Assembly: GCA_022497155.1 (NCBI GenBank)
Contig: MU385735.1
Span: 557,323-621,322, forward strand
DNA length: 64,000 nt
From: Whalleya microplaca
Lineage: Eukaryota > Ascomycota > Sordariomycetes > Xylariales > Xylariaceae
Reading direction: 5' to 3'
A model generated the notes under the pieces. It was not told the DNA's origin. It ran no database searches and saw only the letters and a list, made by a program, of their open reading frames with translations. Positions 11,508-23,578 of this stretch are shown here, piece after piece. Position 1 is the first letter of the stretch; each line of letters starts with the position of its first letter. Both the position numbers and the translations under genes were made by a program.

Positions 11508-13676
11508 CACATATATGTACACCTAACACTCGGGATATCGCGACGATGTCCCTTAAGACAGAAACGCGCAAGGTTATGGATGAAGCATCGTGGATAAGGA
11601 TTATATGAGCAGAAACTATGTATATATAATGTTTTTTTTTGTCTATATTACTTACTAGATCCTAGCTCAATCTTGACGTATTTAGAGATACTCCTATATT
11701 GGAGATATGTAGACATGTTTTCAAATACTTCATGAAGTCGTCGTGCAGAGATTTACCTAGAACCCCTATATGTTGCACATCTTTACCATTCAAGGTCTCC
11801 AAGAGTTCATATTAGTATATTAAGGTAGTTGTGTTCGAACGGGACTGTTGGGCTGAAATATAGGCCTACGCATATTTGCCGCCTGTCCTATACCTGAAGA
11901 GGACTCTACACTCTTCTAGTAACTCATTACACTCAATAAGCCATCATTCTGATCATTGCTTCATCTTATGAATTTGGTCGATCATTAGATATTAAAGAGT
12001 TTCCTCGCTTTTACCATTTTCTTGGCCATAAATACAAGGCTACTTTTTTTGCCTATACATAGTTGTTTACTTATACTTTACAAAGAATATAGCTTTATTT
12101 TACAATCTTTGCAATCTGTCCTGAATATGTAACTATAGCTAATTTCGGCATGTTGACATAATCATTTCAAACCACAAATCCCCACCACCGGCTTATATAT
12201 TATGGACATGATAGAAAGGTGTTGTAGGTTTTATTATTATTCACGATGGAACTTAGGTGCCTACTCTGTGCAGTATTTTCATTCGATATGTACCGATAAC
12301 CTATCTTGTTAGTATGGCACTTTTCTAGGCTACATTCCTCGAACCTTGAAATGCTAATATAAGTTCATCCTCCACTCCAGATCAAAGATTTCAGGACTAT
12401 TTCCCGATGCCAACAACTAGCTTAGCCCTGATTCCACCTGATCTTCCGCTTATATATATATATATATTCAATATATGCGGTCGGCATCTCCCTATGTTTG
12501 TGCCGTGTAGTGTGTAACATAAATAAAATGACCTGAGCCCTAGTTCTAGTCGATCTGATTACGCATGGACATGAAATCAAAATCGTTTCCGTTAACTGAA
12601 CATACGCCTGACGCTCAGAGCCTTGGAACGTCGTAGAAGAGGAACCCGGCTGTGTTTCCCGTTTATCGAATCTAGATAGTTCGTTCGTACGCCGTTTGGT
12701 CGATATGGTGCGGTACATAGGTAGGCATATTTCCTTCATAGCGTCGACAATAGTAGCTATGTGGTAATGGTGATATCTTCATTTGTTAGAGGTAGTGTCA
12801 CTTTACTGACAAAAGAAGTACTTAGCTTAGCAGTATGCTATGCTACATCTCTAGCATTCCCATTAGACTTCCATTAATGCGATAGTGCAACAGTGCTATC
12901 ACTTGACTGCTGCGGGTGCTAGTACGATACTATAAGGGGAAAAGAATGGATTGGCTGGTAGAAAATTGTCGCCATAAGCAAACGTTGAATAATTCCAAGA
13001 AATTTTTGTACATATACCTAATAGACAGATTGAAGACCTGTGATTGTGACGCATAGGAGCCTCGTGGTCTAGTCTGTGCTTGCACAACCTACAGACTCAA
13101 ACGGACATCACATATCACAAACGATTTTAGGGTACTAGGCAGTGACACTATATAACACACCCGAAAGAAATTATTCGGACGAGTAGCACAATGGCGACTA
13201 AAAAATGAATTTGCGTGACGGGGCTACTATGGCAAACCATAACATGTTCAGGTGACAGATAATCGCGACACCAAAAAGTATCGATGGCAAATGATATCAA
13301 CCATGAGGCACAAGTCTTAGAGACTAAGAATGAACTACTCGGCAAATGTCACAAGAATTGTTTGCAAGGAAAATAGTTAGAAACCAGCTCTAGTAAGTTC
13401 ATGATGCCAAGCTTGTAAACTACTTCCAACATTATCTCACAAGCACTGCACTTGACACATACCACCAATGACTCCATGCTTTTGCCTGAATGCCCTCTCT
13501 GGTGTAACTCAAGGAGTAGTCGATTACTGACCGAATGGCACGTCATGGACAAACTGGAGGGTGAGTCGATTGTCAGAGAGATACATGCCACGAACCAAGT
13601 CGAAGTCGAATATCTGTCTAACAATCTGCGCAACGAATCTATGACTATCCCGTGGAACTTCACTCCTGAAGTTCCA

Positions 13677-13682
13677 TATAAA
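13677..13682 (+). promoter_or_regulatory. TATA-like element
   Basis: TATAAA about 165 bases before the start of the small acidic protein gene. It is followed by a C/A-rich leader typical of fungal 5' untranslated regions. Position is compatible with a core promoter, but this is unproven. Confidence 0.3.
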
Positions 13683-13844
13683 GCGCCTTTAAACCCCTCG
13701 AGACTTCCTATTCTCATTATCCAGCATCGGATGCGAACACTGCCACCACTCTTATTGCAACGGCCAAAAGCTTGAAGAGCCTCTTAATACTTGTTATCCG
13801 CACTCCAAAACATACATACACGCACCTACAAACCAACATCCAAA

Positions 13845-14135
13845 ATGTCGTCCAGTGACAAGGAAAAGGAGAAGCAGGAGGAAGAGAAGGAAGAGGAGAA
13901 GCAGGATGAGCCCAGCTCCAGCTCCACTGACAACAGCGAGGAAGAACAGGAAGAGGAGGAGCTCCCCGCTGCAGACTCAGGCGACGAGGGCTACAACGAC
14001 TACGAGTCGCCATTAGGGGGAGATCCAAACCCAGAGATGGGTCAATGCCCGCGATGCAACACATGGACCGACCAGAACGGCGCTGGAGACCACAAATGCA
14101 AACCCGATGACCCCCAGAAAGACAAGTATGCCTAA
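13845..14135 (+). CDS. Small acidic protein with C-terminal CxxC...HxC motif
   Basis: Single-exon gene for about 96 aa. The start at MSSSDKEKEKQ has a good fungal context (CAAAATGTC) after an A/C-rich leader; an in-frame extension upstream lacks a good start. Residues 1-50 are almost entirely Lys, Glu, Ser and Asp. The tail contains GQCPRCNTW followed 12 residues later by HKC, a CxxC-HxC arrangement that could bind one zinc ion. I do not recognise a family. The acidic half suggests a protein- or nucleosome-binding linker, which is only inference. It stands alone, convergent with the F-box/ankyrin gene to its right. Confidence 0.6.
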   Translation: MSSSDKEKEKQEEEKEEEKQDEPSSSSTDNSEEEQEEEELPAADSGDEGYNDYESPLGGDPNPEMGQCPRCNTWTDQNGAGDHKCKPDDPQKDKYA

Positions 14136-14650
14136 ATCTCGCATCACGCAGTTGTCCTCTAAGCATGACAATGGGGAGTTTGACGTATCGTACGAGGAAA
14201 ATAGGAGTCTCTCTAGTTGAAGGGGCTGGAAATTCAGCGGCCTGAACAGATAGCATGGATTACTTCCATCAATGAGGACAAGGGATATGATTCGCTTGGA
14301 AACCCGCTGGAGTTCAAGTTGTAATCATTCACAGATGGAGTAAACTGCACTGGCTGTATTCCAAGACGTTCGTTTTCACCCGCATACGGGTAGTCATAAT
14401 CTGGGACTGTCCCAATAAACAAGCTTAATATGCACTCATCACGTTCCCTCGTCTGTATACTGTGAATTCTAACACAATTATAAGATATATCTTACTGGCT
14501 TGTTTAACATTTAGTTCCCAGGGTATTTACCGTTACACCATTGCAGAAACTCATTGTAGCCGCGAGGGCCACATTTAAACGCATGTACCTCACCCTTTAT
14601 CCTTCCACTTTCCTTCCGTTTTACTAGCGCTAGCTACTTTTCGCATATCA
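14136..14650. other. Intergenic, between convergent genes
   Basis: About 500 bases of AT-rich sequence between two 3' ends. No gene seen. Confidence 0.5.
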
Positions 14651-17600
14651 CTACCCAGTGATCTCCAGAGTTCCATCCTCGTTGAAAAGGAACATTTCTT
14701 TCCATGTCTCTGCTACTTGCTGATGGACTTCGCTAGGGCCAGCGTACGACATCATCCGCCGAAGGTGATCCGAGGGCGTGACGCCCTCGTTGTTCATTCT
14801 ATCCGGGTCAGCACCGGCGTCGAGCAACGTCGCGAAAGATTCGGCGGATTGCTTAGCAATAGTGGCTGCTGGCAAATCCGGATCTTCAAACGGCGGGATG
14901 GCCTGGATGGCCTTGCAAAGCAAGGTGAGGAATGGGTCGCCTTTGTCGTCACGGAAGTTTGCATCCAAGCCCGAGCTCACCAGGAGCTCTATGACTTTCG
15001 GGCTATGCCTGTTGCACGCTAATTTGACGTAATCGAGGACGAGTGCGTCGCGAGAGGATGGAAACGGGTCATCCAGCGTCTCATCCAACATTCCCTCAAG
15101 AACTCGGACACGCGCAACGCTGATAGCCCACCCAAGGGGTGTTGTACCTTCGCAAGGATTTTCTGGCTGTTCTGGTAGTCGACTTCCTGGTTCAGGTCGA
15201 GGTAGCTTCAGATGGATATCGGCGCCATGCTTCACCAACATCTTAGCTGCTATGTGATTTCCCAAATTTGCGCAGATATGTAGCGGAGTTAGGTTTATGA
15301 TGGGAAAAATTACATTTGGGTTTGCTTTTCCGCGGAGAATCAGTGTAGTGAATATAGGTGAAGTCTCGCTCTGTCCACGGGCGGTACGACAAGCGGTAAG
15401 TAGGTGGGCGTTACGCTGTTCTTCGGTTGATTTCCAGTAGGCTTTCGAGTCAACCATCACATCAACAGCTTGTGCTGCGCAACAGTATATAGCGTGATCA
15501 AGTGGGCTAGAAGGGCATTCCGTGATGTAGTGATGCCCCATGATATAGTCATTTTCAGGTAGAGGCTCATGAATTTTGGTACCGCGATCGATCAGAAGTC
15601 GAATCATAGGTATGTATCCGGTGCTATTGATAGGAGAAAACAAAGGACCATTCCCATTATCATCTATCTCGTTCGGGTCGGCCCCCTTATCAAGGAGAAT
15701 TGAAGCAATAACAGTAGTGCTGTATTTGGATGCCTCGAGAAGACAAGTTCGGCCGGTGATCGTCTTGTAGGTTATCGGCGCCCCAGCTGAAATTAGAAAG
15801 ATAGTACAGGCCGTCTTTGTGTCCTTGATGGCATCATAGAGGCGCTGTTCTGTCATCATGATGTCAAACGCACCGGGAAGTCCCAAGATATAACCAAGAC
15901 CATCTGGATCATCCAGCTCTAGACACTCTCTGATGATAGTCTCGAGTTCATTCTCGTTCGGATGCCTCAGGCCCTCTTGAAATAATATGTCACTAAGATC
16001 AAAATTGCCGGACTTCACAGCCTCCAAGAGCAGCTTTTGGCCTAAGTCACAATCAAGGGCCCAGGAACCTCCATGTTCGAGCAGCAGGTGTAGCACAGCG
16101 GCCTTTTCTGTAGTAGATCCGAGAGATCCACATAGTTTTTTCAAGACGTCAAAAGTATCAAAGCCTCGCATATGAGCAAGCAAGGCCTTGATGATTCGGA
16201 GTATAGAACCATCGCGGGATATGCCGAGCGAGGACAAAGCTTTCGTCAAGGCGGTGGCGCCATGGAAATCTCGGTAATTGGCATTAGCACCCGCGGCTAA
16301 CAGAATCTCGACGACTTCGGCTAAGCCGAAATAAGAAGCCTCCATAAGTGGTATTGTTAAACTTGTCTTGGCATCTAAATTGGCATTAGCTTTGATGAGG
16401 GTCTGGACGAGTTCTGTTCTGAATATTTGTTGGTCGGTTTTGCGTCCTGGACGGCCTCTAGAAGAGTAGCGCGTACCAAGGCAACAGAAACGGAGTAATT
16501 TGGAATGAGGCCCAGGGTCTTGATATTCGAGGGAAGCTTGGGCATCTGCCCCAAGCTCGATAAGCCGGAGCGCCTCAGCAAAATGGCCATCAAGACACGC
16601 GTGTTCGAGTAGAGTGAAAGACCCAAGGGGAACATCAAGCGTCGCACCTGCCTCAAGTAGAAGGTCTATGGATGCCCAGCTGCCACTATAATAAGCATAG
16701 CCTATAGGCGTTCTCCCTGCATGATCTTCTACGTCGACATTACTTTGGTACCCCTTATCAATCAGCAAACGAGATATCGAAGTCAGGTTGACACAACAGG
16801 CTATATGGAGTGCAGTGACTCTTCGAATGTCTGACCCAATGAATCTAGGCGACACATCAGTTGAGGCCCCTCTAGATAGCAAGAGTTCCGTGGTAGATTC
16901 GTGATCATGGCAAATGGCGGTACTACAGCGTCAAAAGTCAGCATCTTGTCGTTCTTGAAAGTCTGGCCAATTATCAGGAATGATAAAACCTGATTCAAGG
17001 GCCTCTTAACTCCTAAATATATCCCAAGAAGGGACCTTTCTCTCCTAAAACAGGACAAAAAGGATGACGAATGATCCTAGATGCTAATACTCACTGAAGT
17101 GGCGCTATTACACAATCACTAGTTAGCAAAATAACTTTGAATAGTTTGAGACGTTCCAAAATATGCTTCAGTAACTTCAAGACCAAATGGCCCGATAGAA
17201 ATTTCAAGGCACGCCACAACAGGAATCAAGGAACCATAGAATACGTACTCCATAATGGGGGATAACGTCTGACTGCAGAAAGTTGTCGTGAATAATTAAA
17301 CGGCAATACACATTCGCAAAACCCGCGAGATAAGGCGTTGATATCTGCCCCTTGTCTTAGCAGTAGATCGATCATCTTATTGTCACCCCAACGAGCTGCG
17401 ATATGCAGCGGTGTCCAGTAGCATTTTGATGTGAATGAAGGTTCGTCGTCAAGATCAAATCGACTCCCCACGTTATCACCTTCGTCGTCTTCTTCTTCTT
17501 CTTCTTCTTCTTCTTCTTCACTATCACTGTTCTCATCATATTCCCCGTCATTCGGAGCATCTTCGACGCTGCTCACGCTGAAATCATGTCCACCCTCATC

Positions 17601-17981
17601 CATATTGCAATCAGATGAATGCTCTGATTCAGTAGCTTGACCCTGAATGGGAGCAGCATATGTGTTTCGATGGTCAAGTACTGAATATTCCTCGGCATAT
17701 TTGAGAGAGTCCAATACTATTTTCCTTGGTTGGCACTGTAAATGTGCAACATTTGGGTTAGCACCGGCCTCTAACAGACGCTCAGCAGTAGAAAGGCGGC
17801 CCTCGTCGGCTGCCCAGCACATGATGGATGGATCATCCTTGACGCGACGATATAAAATCGAAATAGTAGCATGGCGAATACCACGGCATGAGCGAGAGAA
17901 CGCGGAAAGGTCCTGGATGTCCTCTACATCCTGGGCGACATAGGATAGTAGCTCAACGGGGAGGCTGAGCATCGATGGCAT
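14651..17981 (-). CDS. F-box/ankyrin-repeat protein with a 10-nt micro-exon
   Basis: Three exons on the minus strand: 17981-17249, 17104-17095 and 16922-14651, about 1004 aa. The tiny middle exon is needed: joined to both neighbours it rebuilds the ankyrin signature TPLHTAICHDHESTTELLL in frame. Its splice sites are consensus (AATAG before, GTGAGT after). The start is MPSMLSLPVELLSYV, an F-box-like N-terminus (about residues 5-45). A first ankyrin unit follows (residues 53-78), then an acidic Glu/Asp stretch (about 139-170) encoded by a GAA microsatellite. From about residue 190 to the end there are ankyrin repeats, many clear (TPLH..., LLxxGAD). Likely role: substrate recognition in an SCF-type ubiquitin ligase (inference from domains). 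The substrate is unknown. An in-frame upstream ATG (18131) exists but adds no recognisable sequence. Confidence 0.8.
17482..17520. repeat. Coding GAA/TTC microsatellite
   Basis: Run of about ten TTC triplets on the plus strand, read as GAA (Glu) in the F-box/ankyrin gene. A length change by whole triplets would vary only the acidic linker. Confidence 0.9.
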
Positions 17982-19094
17982 TTTTTCACAGCAGCCAAAA
18001 CGACTTGCATTAGCTCCAGCACTCTGCGGGATAAGGACAGGAAGGAAGGAAGTTTCGACTGTATAGTATGTTGAGGCAAAGATTTCTTGACAATCTTCGT
18101 TTGAAGTTGTTCTGGCAAAGGTGTGCGACACGCGCCCTGACTAGATACGTCAGTAATAGCCACTGCGCGTTTGGATCCAGACAGCTGCCGGGGACCTTAC
18201 ATGTACCTTATATCTAGCAGCCCCACATTTTCGGCTGTTGGTTGGTCCCTGTACGTGTGAAGACTGCAGAAACTCGTTGTATGTAGTACCAACATAAGGT
18301 ACCTAGGTTCGCCTTCTTACCTAAGCATGTACACCCACACTGCCACGCTACCTCCTTACCAATGCAGCTGCTATGTACATTTGATTGCACAGTTGTATCT
18401 TTGCAATAGTTCCCTATCGATTCGGCTATCAGTCGCTGAGCATCTATTCTACTTGCGTTGGCTATTTCGTCTCCTCACGCCTAAGGGGTGCTGCGCTTAA
18501 TTAGGTAGTACAGGGCCCTGCCTACGAAAACCAGGATATGCAATAGCCGCCTCCTTAGATACTAGCAAATCCATGTATTTCGTTAAGCATATATCGTTGT
18601 TTTACATCCGTTACAATGCGTACCGATGCTCATCTTCCGATACGTTAGAGCAGTGGCTTATACGATGCCGTATACCTAGTTGGAATCCTGTATAATATGT
18701 CGGTGTTCATATATGTAAAACACGTAGAATACATAGAATACGAGAAACAACAAAATGAGCGTGGCAACAACTTGTATAGATTATATATCTAACATGAATT
18801 GATCTTGATGGGGTCTCCAATGTACGTCAGTCAATCCATAAAAATTTGTCGCGGGAAGATATGTCAGGCGTTATTGCTGGCTGCACCGCAATAACGGCGT
18901 CGTTTTTGCGACAAAATTAGATACTGAGATAATGTTTTCCATGCCCCTGAAAAGCAATAATTTCACAAGAGAGCCAACTAGGATGACATCTCAAGTTAAA
19001 ATTTAGGCTGACTTCACTATGGTATACCGATATCTTTTTTTTTTAAATTATGTAAAGCACAGATGGTACTGGACATCTATTTGACATACTCTCC
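17982..19094. other. Intergenic spacer
   Basis: About 1.1 kb upstream of the F-box/ankyrin gene. It includes a CCTAGG palindrome near 18300. No gene supported. Confidence 0.5.
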
Positions 19095-19394
19095 ATGTCT
19101 GCCGCTCTAATTGGGATAAAGGAGAGGTCTTTCGGGCTAGGGATTCATGAAGATCCAGTACACATCGAGGACAAGCTAGCCAAAGTTAAGAAAGCCTATG
19201 CATCTACCGAACCACCCCTGGATGAGGGAATTAAAGGGAAGGTGTCGGTTTTATCTCATTCCATAGACATATTTGGGAAGTGGTTGGGTAGAGTCAATCT
19301 ATCAACATATAAAACAGCAGTGAGAGTCTCGTGGCTATCGACTACATTACTTATCTTCTTCCTTTCCTTCACGTACTCCAGGAAACTCAATTAG
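19095..19394 (+). CDS. Hypothetical 99-aa protein with C-terminal hydrophobic segment
   Basis: Open frame from a true ATG. The first 70 residues are mixed charged and soluble-looking (KERSFGLGIHEDPVHIEDKL); residues about 78-93 (VSWLSTTLLIFFLSF) form one possible membrane segment near the end. It is 400 bases upstream of the HET pseudogene on the same strand. It could be a small tail-anchored protein, a leftover exon of a larger gene, or chance. No family recognised. Confidence 0.35.
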   Translation: MSAALIGIKERSFGLGIHEDPVHIEDKLAKVKKAYASTEPPLDEGIKGKVSVLSHSIDIFGKWLGRVNLSTYKTAVRVSWLSTTLLIFFLSFTYSRKLN

Positions 19395-19798
19395 AGATAA
19401 GCTTGTGCATAATCTCATAGACTCAAGCTGCAAGTATAGTTTAGCAGAAAGTCATTAATGCAAGGTGGGAGGTATGGCTAGGTTACGTTTGCCTCAAGTC
19501 TAGTTAAATGAACTCAAATTAAGACATATTTTTGACTCGAATCAATAAAAACATAATTGTGTCACATCGATAAATCGTTTCTATATTTAGAATACGCACT
19601 CTCAGTTATGTAACTGATGCCTTGTGATGTTTCAAGATCCAGACCATATTGAACATGTGTCGCATTGATTATAGATTACTTCACGAAATTCTCTCTAATC
19701 AGGCTCTACTGCTGCAAGTCAATATACATATAGAAGCGAGCGTGAGCGTAACGCGAGGATAATTGCGTTCGACGCTTCTGTCCAAGGCGATCAAGAAT

Positions 19799-21065
19799 AT
19801 GACACATAATTATACATATTCACATTCGCTGCCGAATAGCATCCGGCTTGTTGAATTGGGATCAGAACTCAAAGATGGGAAGCCACAACTCTTAGTCAAA
19901 GCGTGTGCCAGAGACGACGCACCCAAGTATGTCTCAATTTTCTACTGTTGGGGTCAAGATGTTGAGTCCGAACTTATCTACCTGAATGGTCAGGTCTTTA
20001 CAGTACCTCTGAACTTGTTCCACTTGTTGCTTCACCTACAATATCACTGTCGTGAATACTCCGACTAAAGATACTTCTAAATAAACACCACCTACATTAA
20101 CCAAACTCCAGAGTAATGCGAAGGAGAAGACCATGCAAGTGAGCCGAATAGAACAGACATACCTTACTTCCACAACGGTTGCTGCTTGGCTTGGTAGACC
20201 CGATGAGTCGGAAAACATAGAAAGAGGTGGCAAAGATCACACCTATAAGCTCTCATCCCCAGACTTTGTGGACGAAATTATCAGGAGCCCCTATTAGTCG
20301 CGCATGTGGATTATCTAGGAGCTTATCCTTGCCGAGAACATTATTCTCTTATATGGAAATATACGTTTGCCTTGGAACGGTGTCGTGGGCCCCTTGCAGG
20401 CCTGGTCTACACTCGGAAAGTCCAAGTGGCGGCACAACGCAACCATGGACTTAATACACATGTCCTAGCAATCTTCACATATCAAGAAAAGTGGATATGC
20501 GCTAGGGGAGCTGATACGTAATCTCGAGCATTCCGGGTCTACAGACCCTCGGGGTCGCATTCTCGCATTGCTTGGACTGGTGGATAACGAGGAGCGCAAT
20601 GGATTAGGCGCCATCTTCCCCGATTACACCATGAGTCATGAAAAAGTCATACTTATTACCATGGCATACTTGAACCAGGTCTATGCCTCTTGCCCTTTCA
20701 GATGGGCCATCAAGCCTCGGCAAGTCTGGAATCACAGAGTGTTTAGGCTCGACGAGACGTGGCAGGCGCTGTGGGCAGAAACTGAAGGCTATAAAACACC
20801 ACATGACCTTACTAACTACACCAGCATATGGGAAAAAAAGTCAATTAGTCGGCTATTGTGACTCTGCCAGACGGTGGAGACGTTACGCGATCAAAAGGCT
20901 GCACTCGAGGCTCAAAGGGAAAAGTGGGTTGAAGTGAGGGTAGATGCACTACGCGGGCTGGCAACGGAGTCTAAGCGATGGGGGGGGGGGAGGGGGGGCA
21001 GGCTGTGGTCTGAAAGCCGGAAAGGAGATGACAGGAGGAAAAGATATATATACAGACAACTATAG
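19799..21065 (+). pseudogene. Degenerate HET-domain (heterokaryon incompatibility) gene
   Basis: Remains of a HET-domain gene. The 5' part has the usual opening: IRLVEL, then YVSIFYCWGQ (the HET SYxWG-type motif), and NGQVFTVPLNLFHLLLHL. The frame breaks at a TAA (20066). Similarity resumes with the INQ motif, then a one-base shift leads into VSRIEQTYLTSTTVAAWLG. In that frame two TAG codons (20295-20297 and 20316-20318) replace the expected Trp and Gln of the conserved YWSRMWIIQE stretch. Further conserved sequence, ALLGLVDNEERNGLG and FPDY, lies at 20568-20860. The original product would have been an incompatibility-type protein of several hundred residues. With at least three stops and one frameshift it is not functional as read. 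The 3' limit is uncertain. Confidence 0.8.
20979..20999 (+). repeat. Poly-G tract
   Basis: Run of ten or more G, one A, then seven G, inside the 3' end of the HET pseudogene. Confidence 0.9.
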
Positions 21066-21582
21066 AACTAAAAATCTTGAGTAAATTCTTTTTTTTTTAA
21101 ATCCCCGAAGCTATTCTCCTATTATTTCATTGAGAAAATATAAGTCTTGGCGTGTTGACATAACGTAGTTATCGTTTATTTCTAAATAAAACAAAATAAA
21201 ACTTAGCTGGAAACAAGATGACTTGTAGAATACATCATTGTAATCACTACCGTGACTAATTTCTATTCTCCTACTACCTCACGTGTCGATCTCCATTCGA
21301 TCAGATGCCTCTCACTCGCTGTTAGTTGGACATTGTTGGAGCTCCAAAAGCAAACAATTCCTTCTCAGGTGAATGCTGACTTTTATGGTACTTTCTGATA
21401 CTAGGAATAAGCACGCGATTGTTCCATTTCCCGCTACAAAGTAGACCAAGTCCAGTATTCCACAATCTCAGCCTATATGTAACCACCTTACCAATTTCAA
21501 TCATTCCCACTAAACTGCTCCGTTTTCCATAAATACTACATTGACCTTCCATCATTATAGATTTAACAGTCCCTCTATCTCC
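21066..21582. other. Intergenic promoter region of second ankyrin gene
   Basis: About 500 AT-rich bases. No gene seen. Confidence 0.5.
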
Positions 21583-23259
21583 ATGGTACAGACCCAAGCG
21601 GCCCCTGGTCTCCCGAGTCAGATCCTGCCCATGATATTTCGGTCCCTTGGCAGACCAGACCAGATCCGGTTCACGATGACCTGTCGAAACCTCTCCGGTC
21701 TCTTTTACTTAGAGCACCTGGAGCAAAGCGCTCGTGGAAATTGTGCTGCTTTTTTCTGGGCTTGTTATAGTGGAGATACGCGGACTGCAAAACTGAGTAT
21801 ATATCCCAAGAAATGTTCCAGCTAAAGTTTATAAGGGAAGACCCTAACTCGCTGGTGTGTAGTGTTGGATCTTGGGGTCGCTGTCAACAGTCGGCCTATA
21901 TCCTACCAGAACCAAAAGGAGACCATACTTTCCCTCAAGCTTCGGAACATAAGACTAGCCTCCCTCACGCCTCTAGATATCGCTATATGTCTACAACATA
22001 CCGACCTAGTCAATCTCCTCATTTCTCATGGTGCCGATGTTAATCGCAAACCTTCGAAACGAGATAATCAACTACAATGCCCGCTGGTAGAGCTCTATCA
22101 CCCAATTCATTGGGCTGTTAAAGCGTATGGGCTTGCAAATTATCATACTTCACCTGTGGCAATTCAGGATGCACTTCAAATCATTGCCATCCTGCTAGAC
22201 CATGGGGCTGATCCGAACCCTCCCTCTGACCCCCACCGGATAGTCTCTACACCGCTTGAAATAGCGATTCAAGGTCACCAGCCGGGATGTCCTTCGCCGC
22301 TCGATGCTATGCGCTTGCTCCTCAGAAAAGGAGCTGACGTTGAATCTATTGACGTGAAAATACAGCAACTGATAGGCACACCGTTTGAATTCGCCCCCTG
22401 GTCGGACGAATCATACGCGACCCGAATTGACATGGCACGGTTGCTTTTACTACATGGTGGCAAGCGTACGACTACAATCGATGGCCAATCAGTCTTGCAT
22501 TGGCTAGTGTCATTCAGTGATGTACGACTTGAGAAGCTCCTCGTATGCTGTGTCAGGCAGCTCTGCATTTGCCCCGACATTATTGACGACAATGGTAACA
22601 CACCTCTCGCAGTGGCATGCAAGATGGTTTGTAGCTTGGGGAACAAGAAATACCCTTCCAGCGATGATGATTACTCACCATCAATAATGCCTCCCAAACC
22701 AGTTCTGACGCAGCTGACACAACTTTTATCCCTTGATGCTAACCCCAATGGTTTGTGCCAGGGCCTTGGAAGCGTCAAGAGAATCAATCCGCTACATTAC
22801 TTCATGCAGCATGCGAGATCTATGGATGTAGCAGTCGAGGGCGCTAAGATTCTACTACGACATGGAGCAAGTCCTCGCGTGAGACCTTATGCGAATGCGC
22901 TGCCAACTTTGCACTATGCTGCTCGCAGTGCACAACCGAAGCTTGTGAAGGCACTGTTCCGGGCACCTTTGCGGCCCGATGTCTATGAAACTAATATCTT
23001 CGGAGCTACTGCTTTGCATGCGATATTCGCAAGAATCTCAAGGTCATCGGCCGACAATATCCTATATTACCGACAGTTCAACAACGACGACTTCGAGGTG
23101 ATGAGGATCTTGGTTGAGAACGGATCTGATATCCGTGCAAAAGACATAAATGGACGCACGCCGCTTGACTACGCCCGGTTTGCGAATGTTGGACGAAACA
23201 ACTTTGACGAGGCTATCAGCTATTTCGAATCCATTGAAAAGATCGAGGAGGTTGGCTAG
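21583..23259 (+). CDS. F-box/ankyrin-repeat protein
   Basis: Two exons: 21583-21796 and 21863-23259, giving about 536 aa. The 66-nt intron (GTATAT...GTGTAG) joins AAACTG-A to TG-TTGGAT, rebuilding an ankyrin helix (TAKLMLDLGV). The start MVQTQAAPGLPSQILPMIF gives an N-terminal F-box-like segment (about residues 9-45). Ankyrin repeats follow, starting with AAFFWACYSGDTRTAKLML. Clear units include HTDLVNLLISHGADVN, IAILLDHGADPNP, LLLRKGADV and ILVENGSDIRAKDINGRTPLDYA near the end. Same overall design as the larger protein at 14.6-18.0 kb but shorter and without the acidic linker. Probable ubiquitin-ligase adaptor by domain content; target unknown. It lies just downstream of the HET pseudogene on the same strand. 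Confidence 0.8.
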
Positions 23260-23578
23260 GTAGACGTTCCGTCGGGGACGACACCTATTCAAGTGATACG
23301 AGGAAGGCCTTAAACTATGAGTGGCATTGACAATACAAAATTCATGTAGTCAACAGAAATGTGTACTTCCGGGGTAGATGGACGGAAAGATATCACGTAT
23401 ACCAACTCTTGCACAGATAGCTATGTTAGTCTAAAGAGCTTCACTTCCATCCTCTCATAGAGTGATAGTGACTAATACACTTGTTTTATTAAATGAATGA
23501 AGCCTGCAAGCCATCAGGCCCTGGATGTTCCATTTTTTCCAATATGATTCATTCACGCACATGCATAAATCGGGTTCT
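23260..23578. other. Intergenic
   Basis: About 320 bases after the ankyrin gene. No gene seen. Confidence 0.4.

Larger units (their letters stand above)
11112..13844. other. Intergenic AT-rich spacer
   Basis: About 2.7 kb with no supported gene. It holds one copy of a dispersed repeat (11394-11507), a short TA microsatellite (about 12461-12478) and a TATA-like element near 13677 upstream of the next gene. Open frames of 60-120 codons occur on both strands without recognisable content. Confidence 0.55.

Noticed and set aside
13349..13717. 122-codon minus-strand frame
   Set aside because: Lies in the likely promoter of the small acidic gene and shows no family features.
13717..14256. 179-codon frame antisense to the small acidic protein
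   Set aside because: Composition is the complement of the Lys/Glu-rich sense frame; no domain. Some doubt remains because neither strand has a known family.
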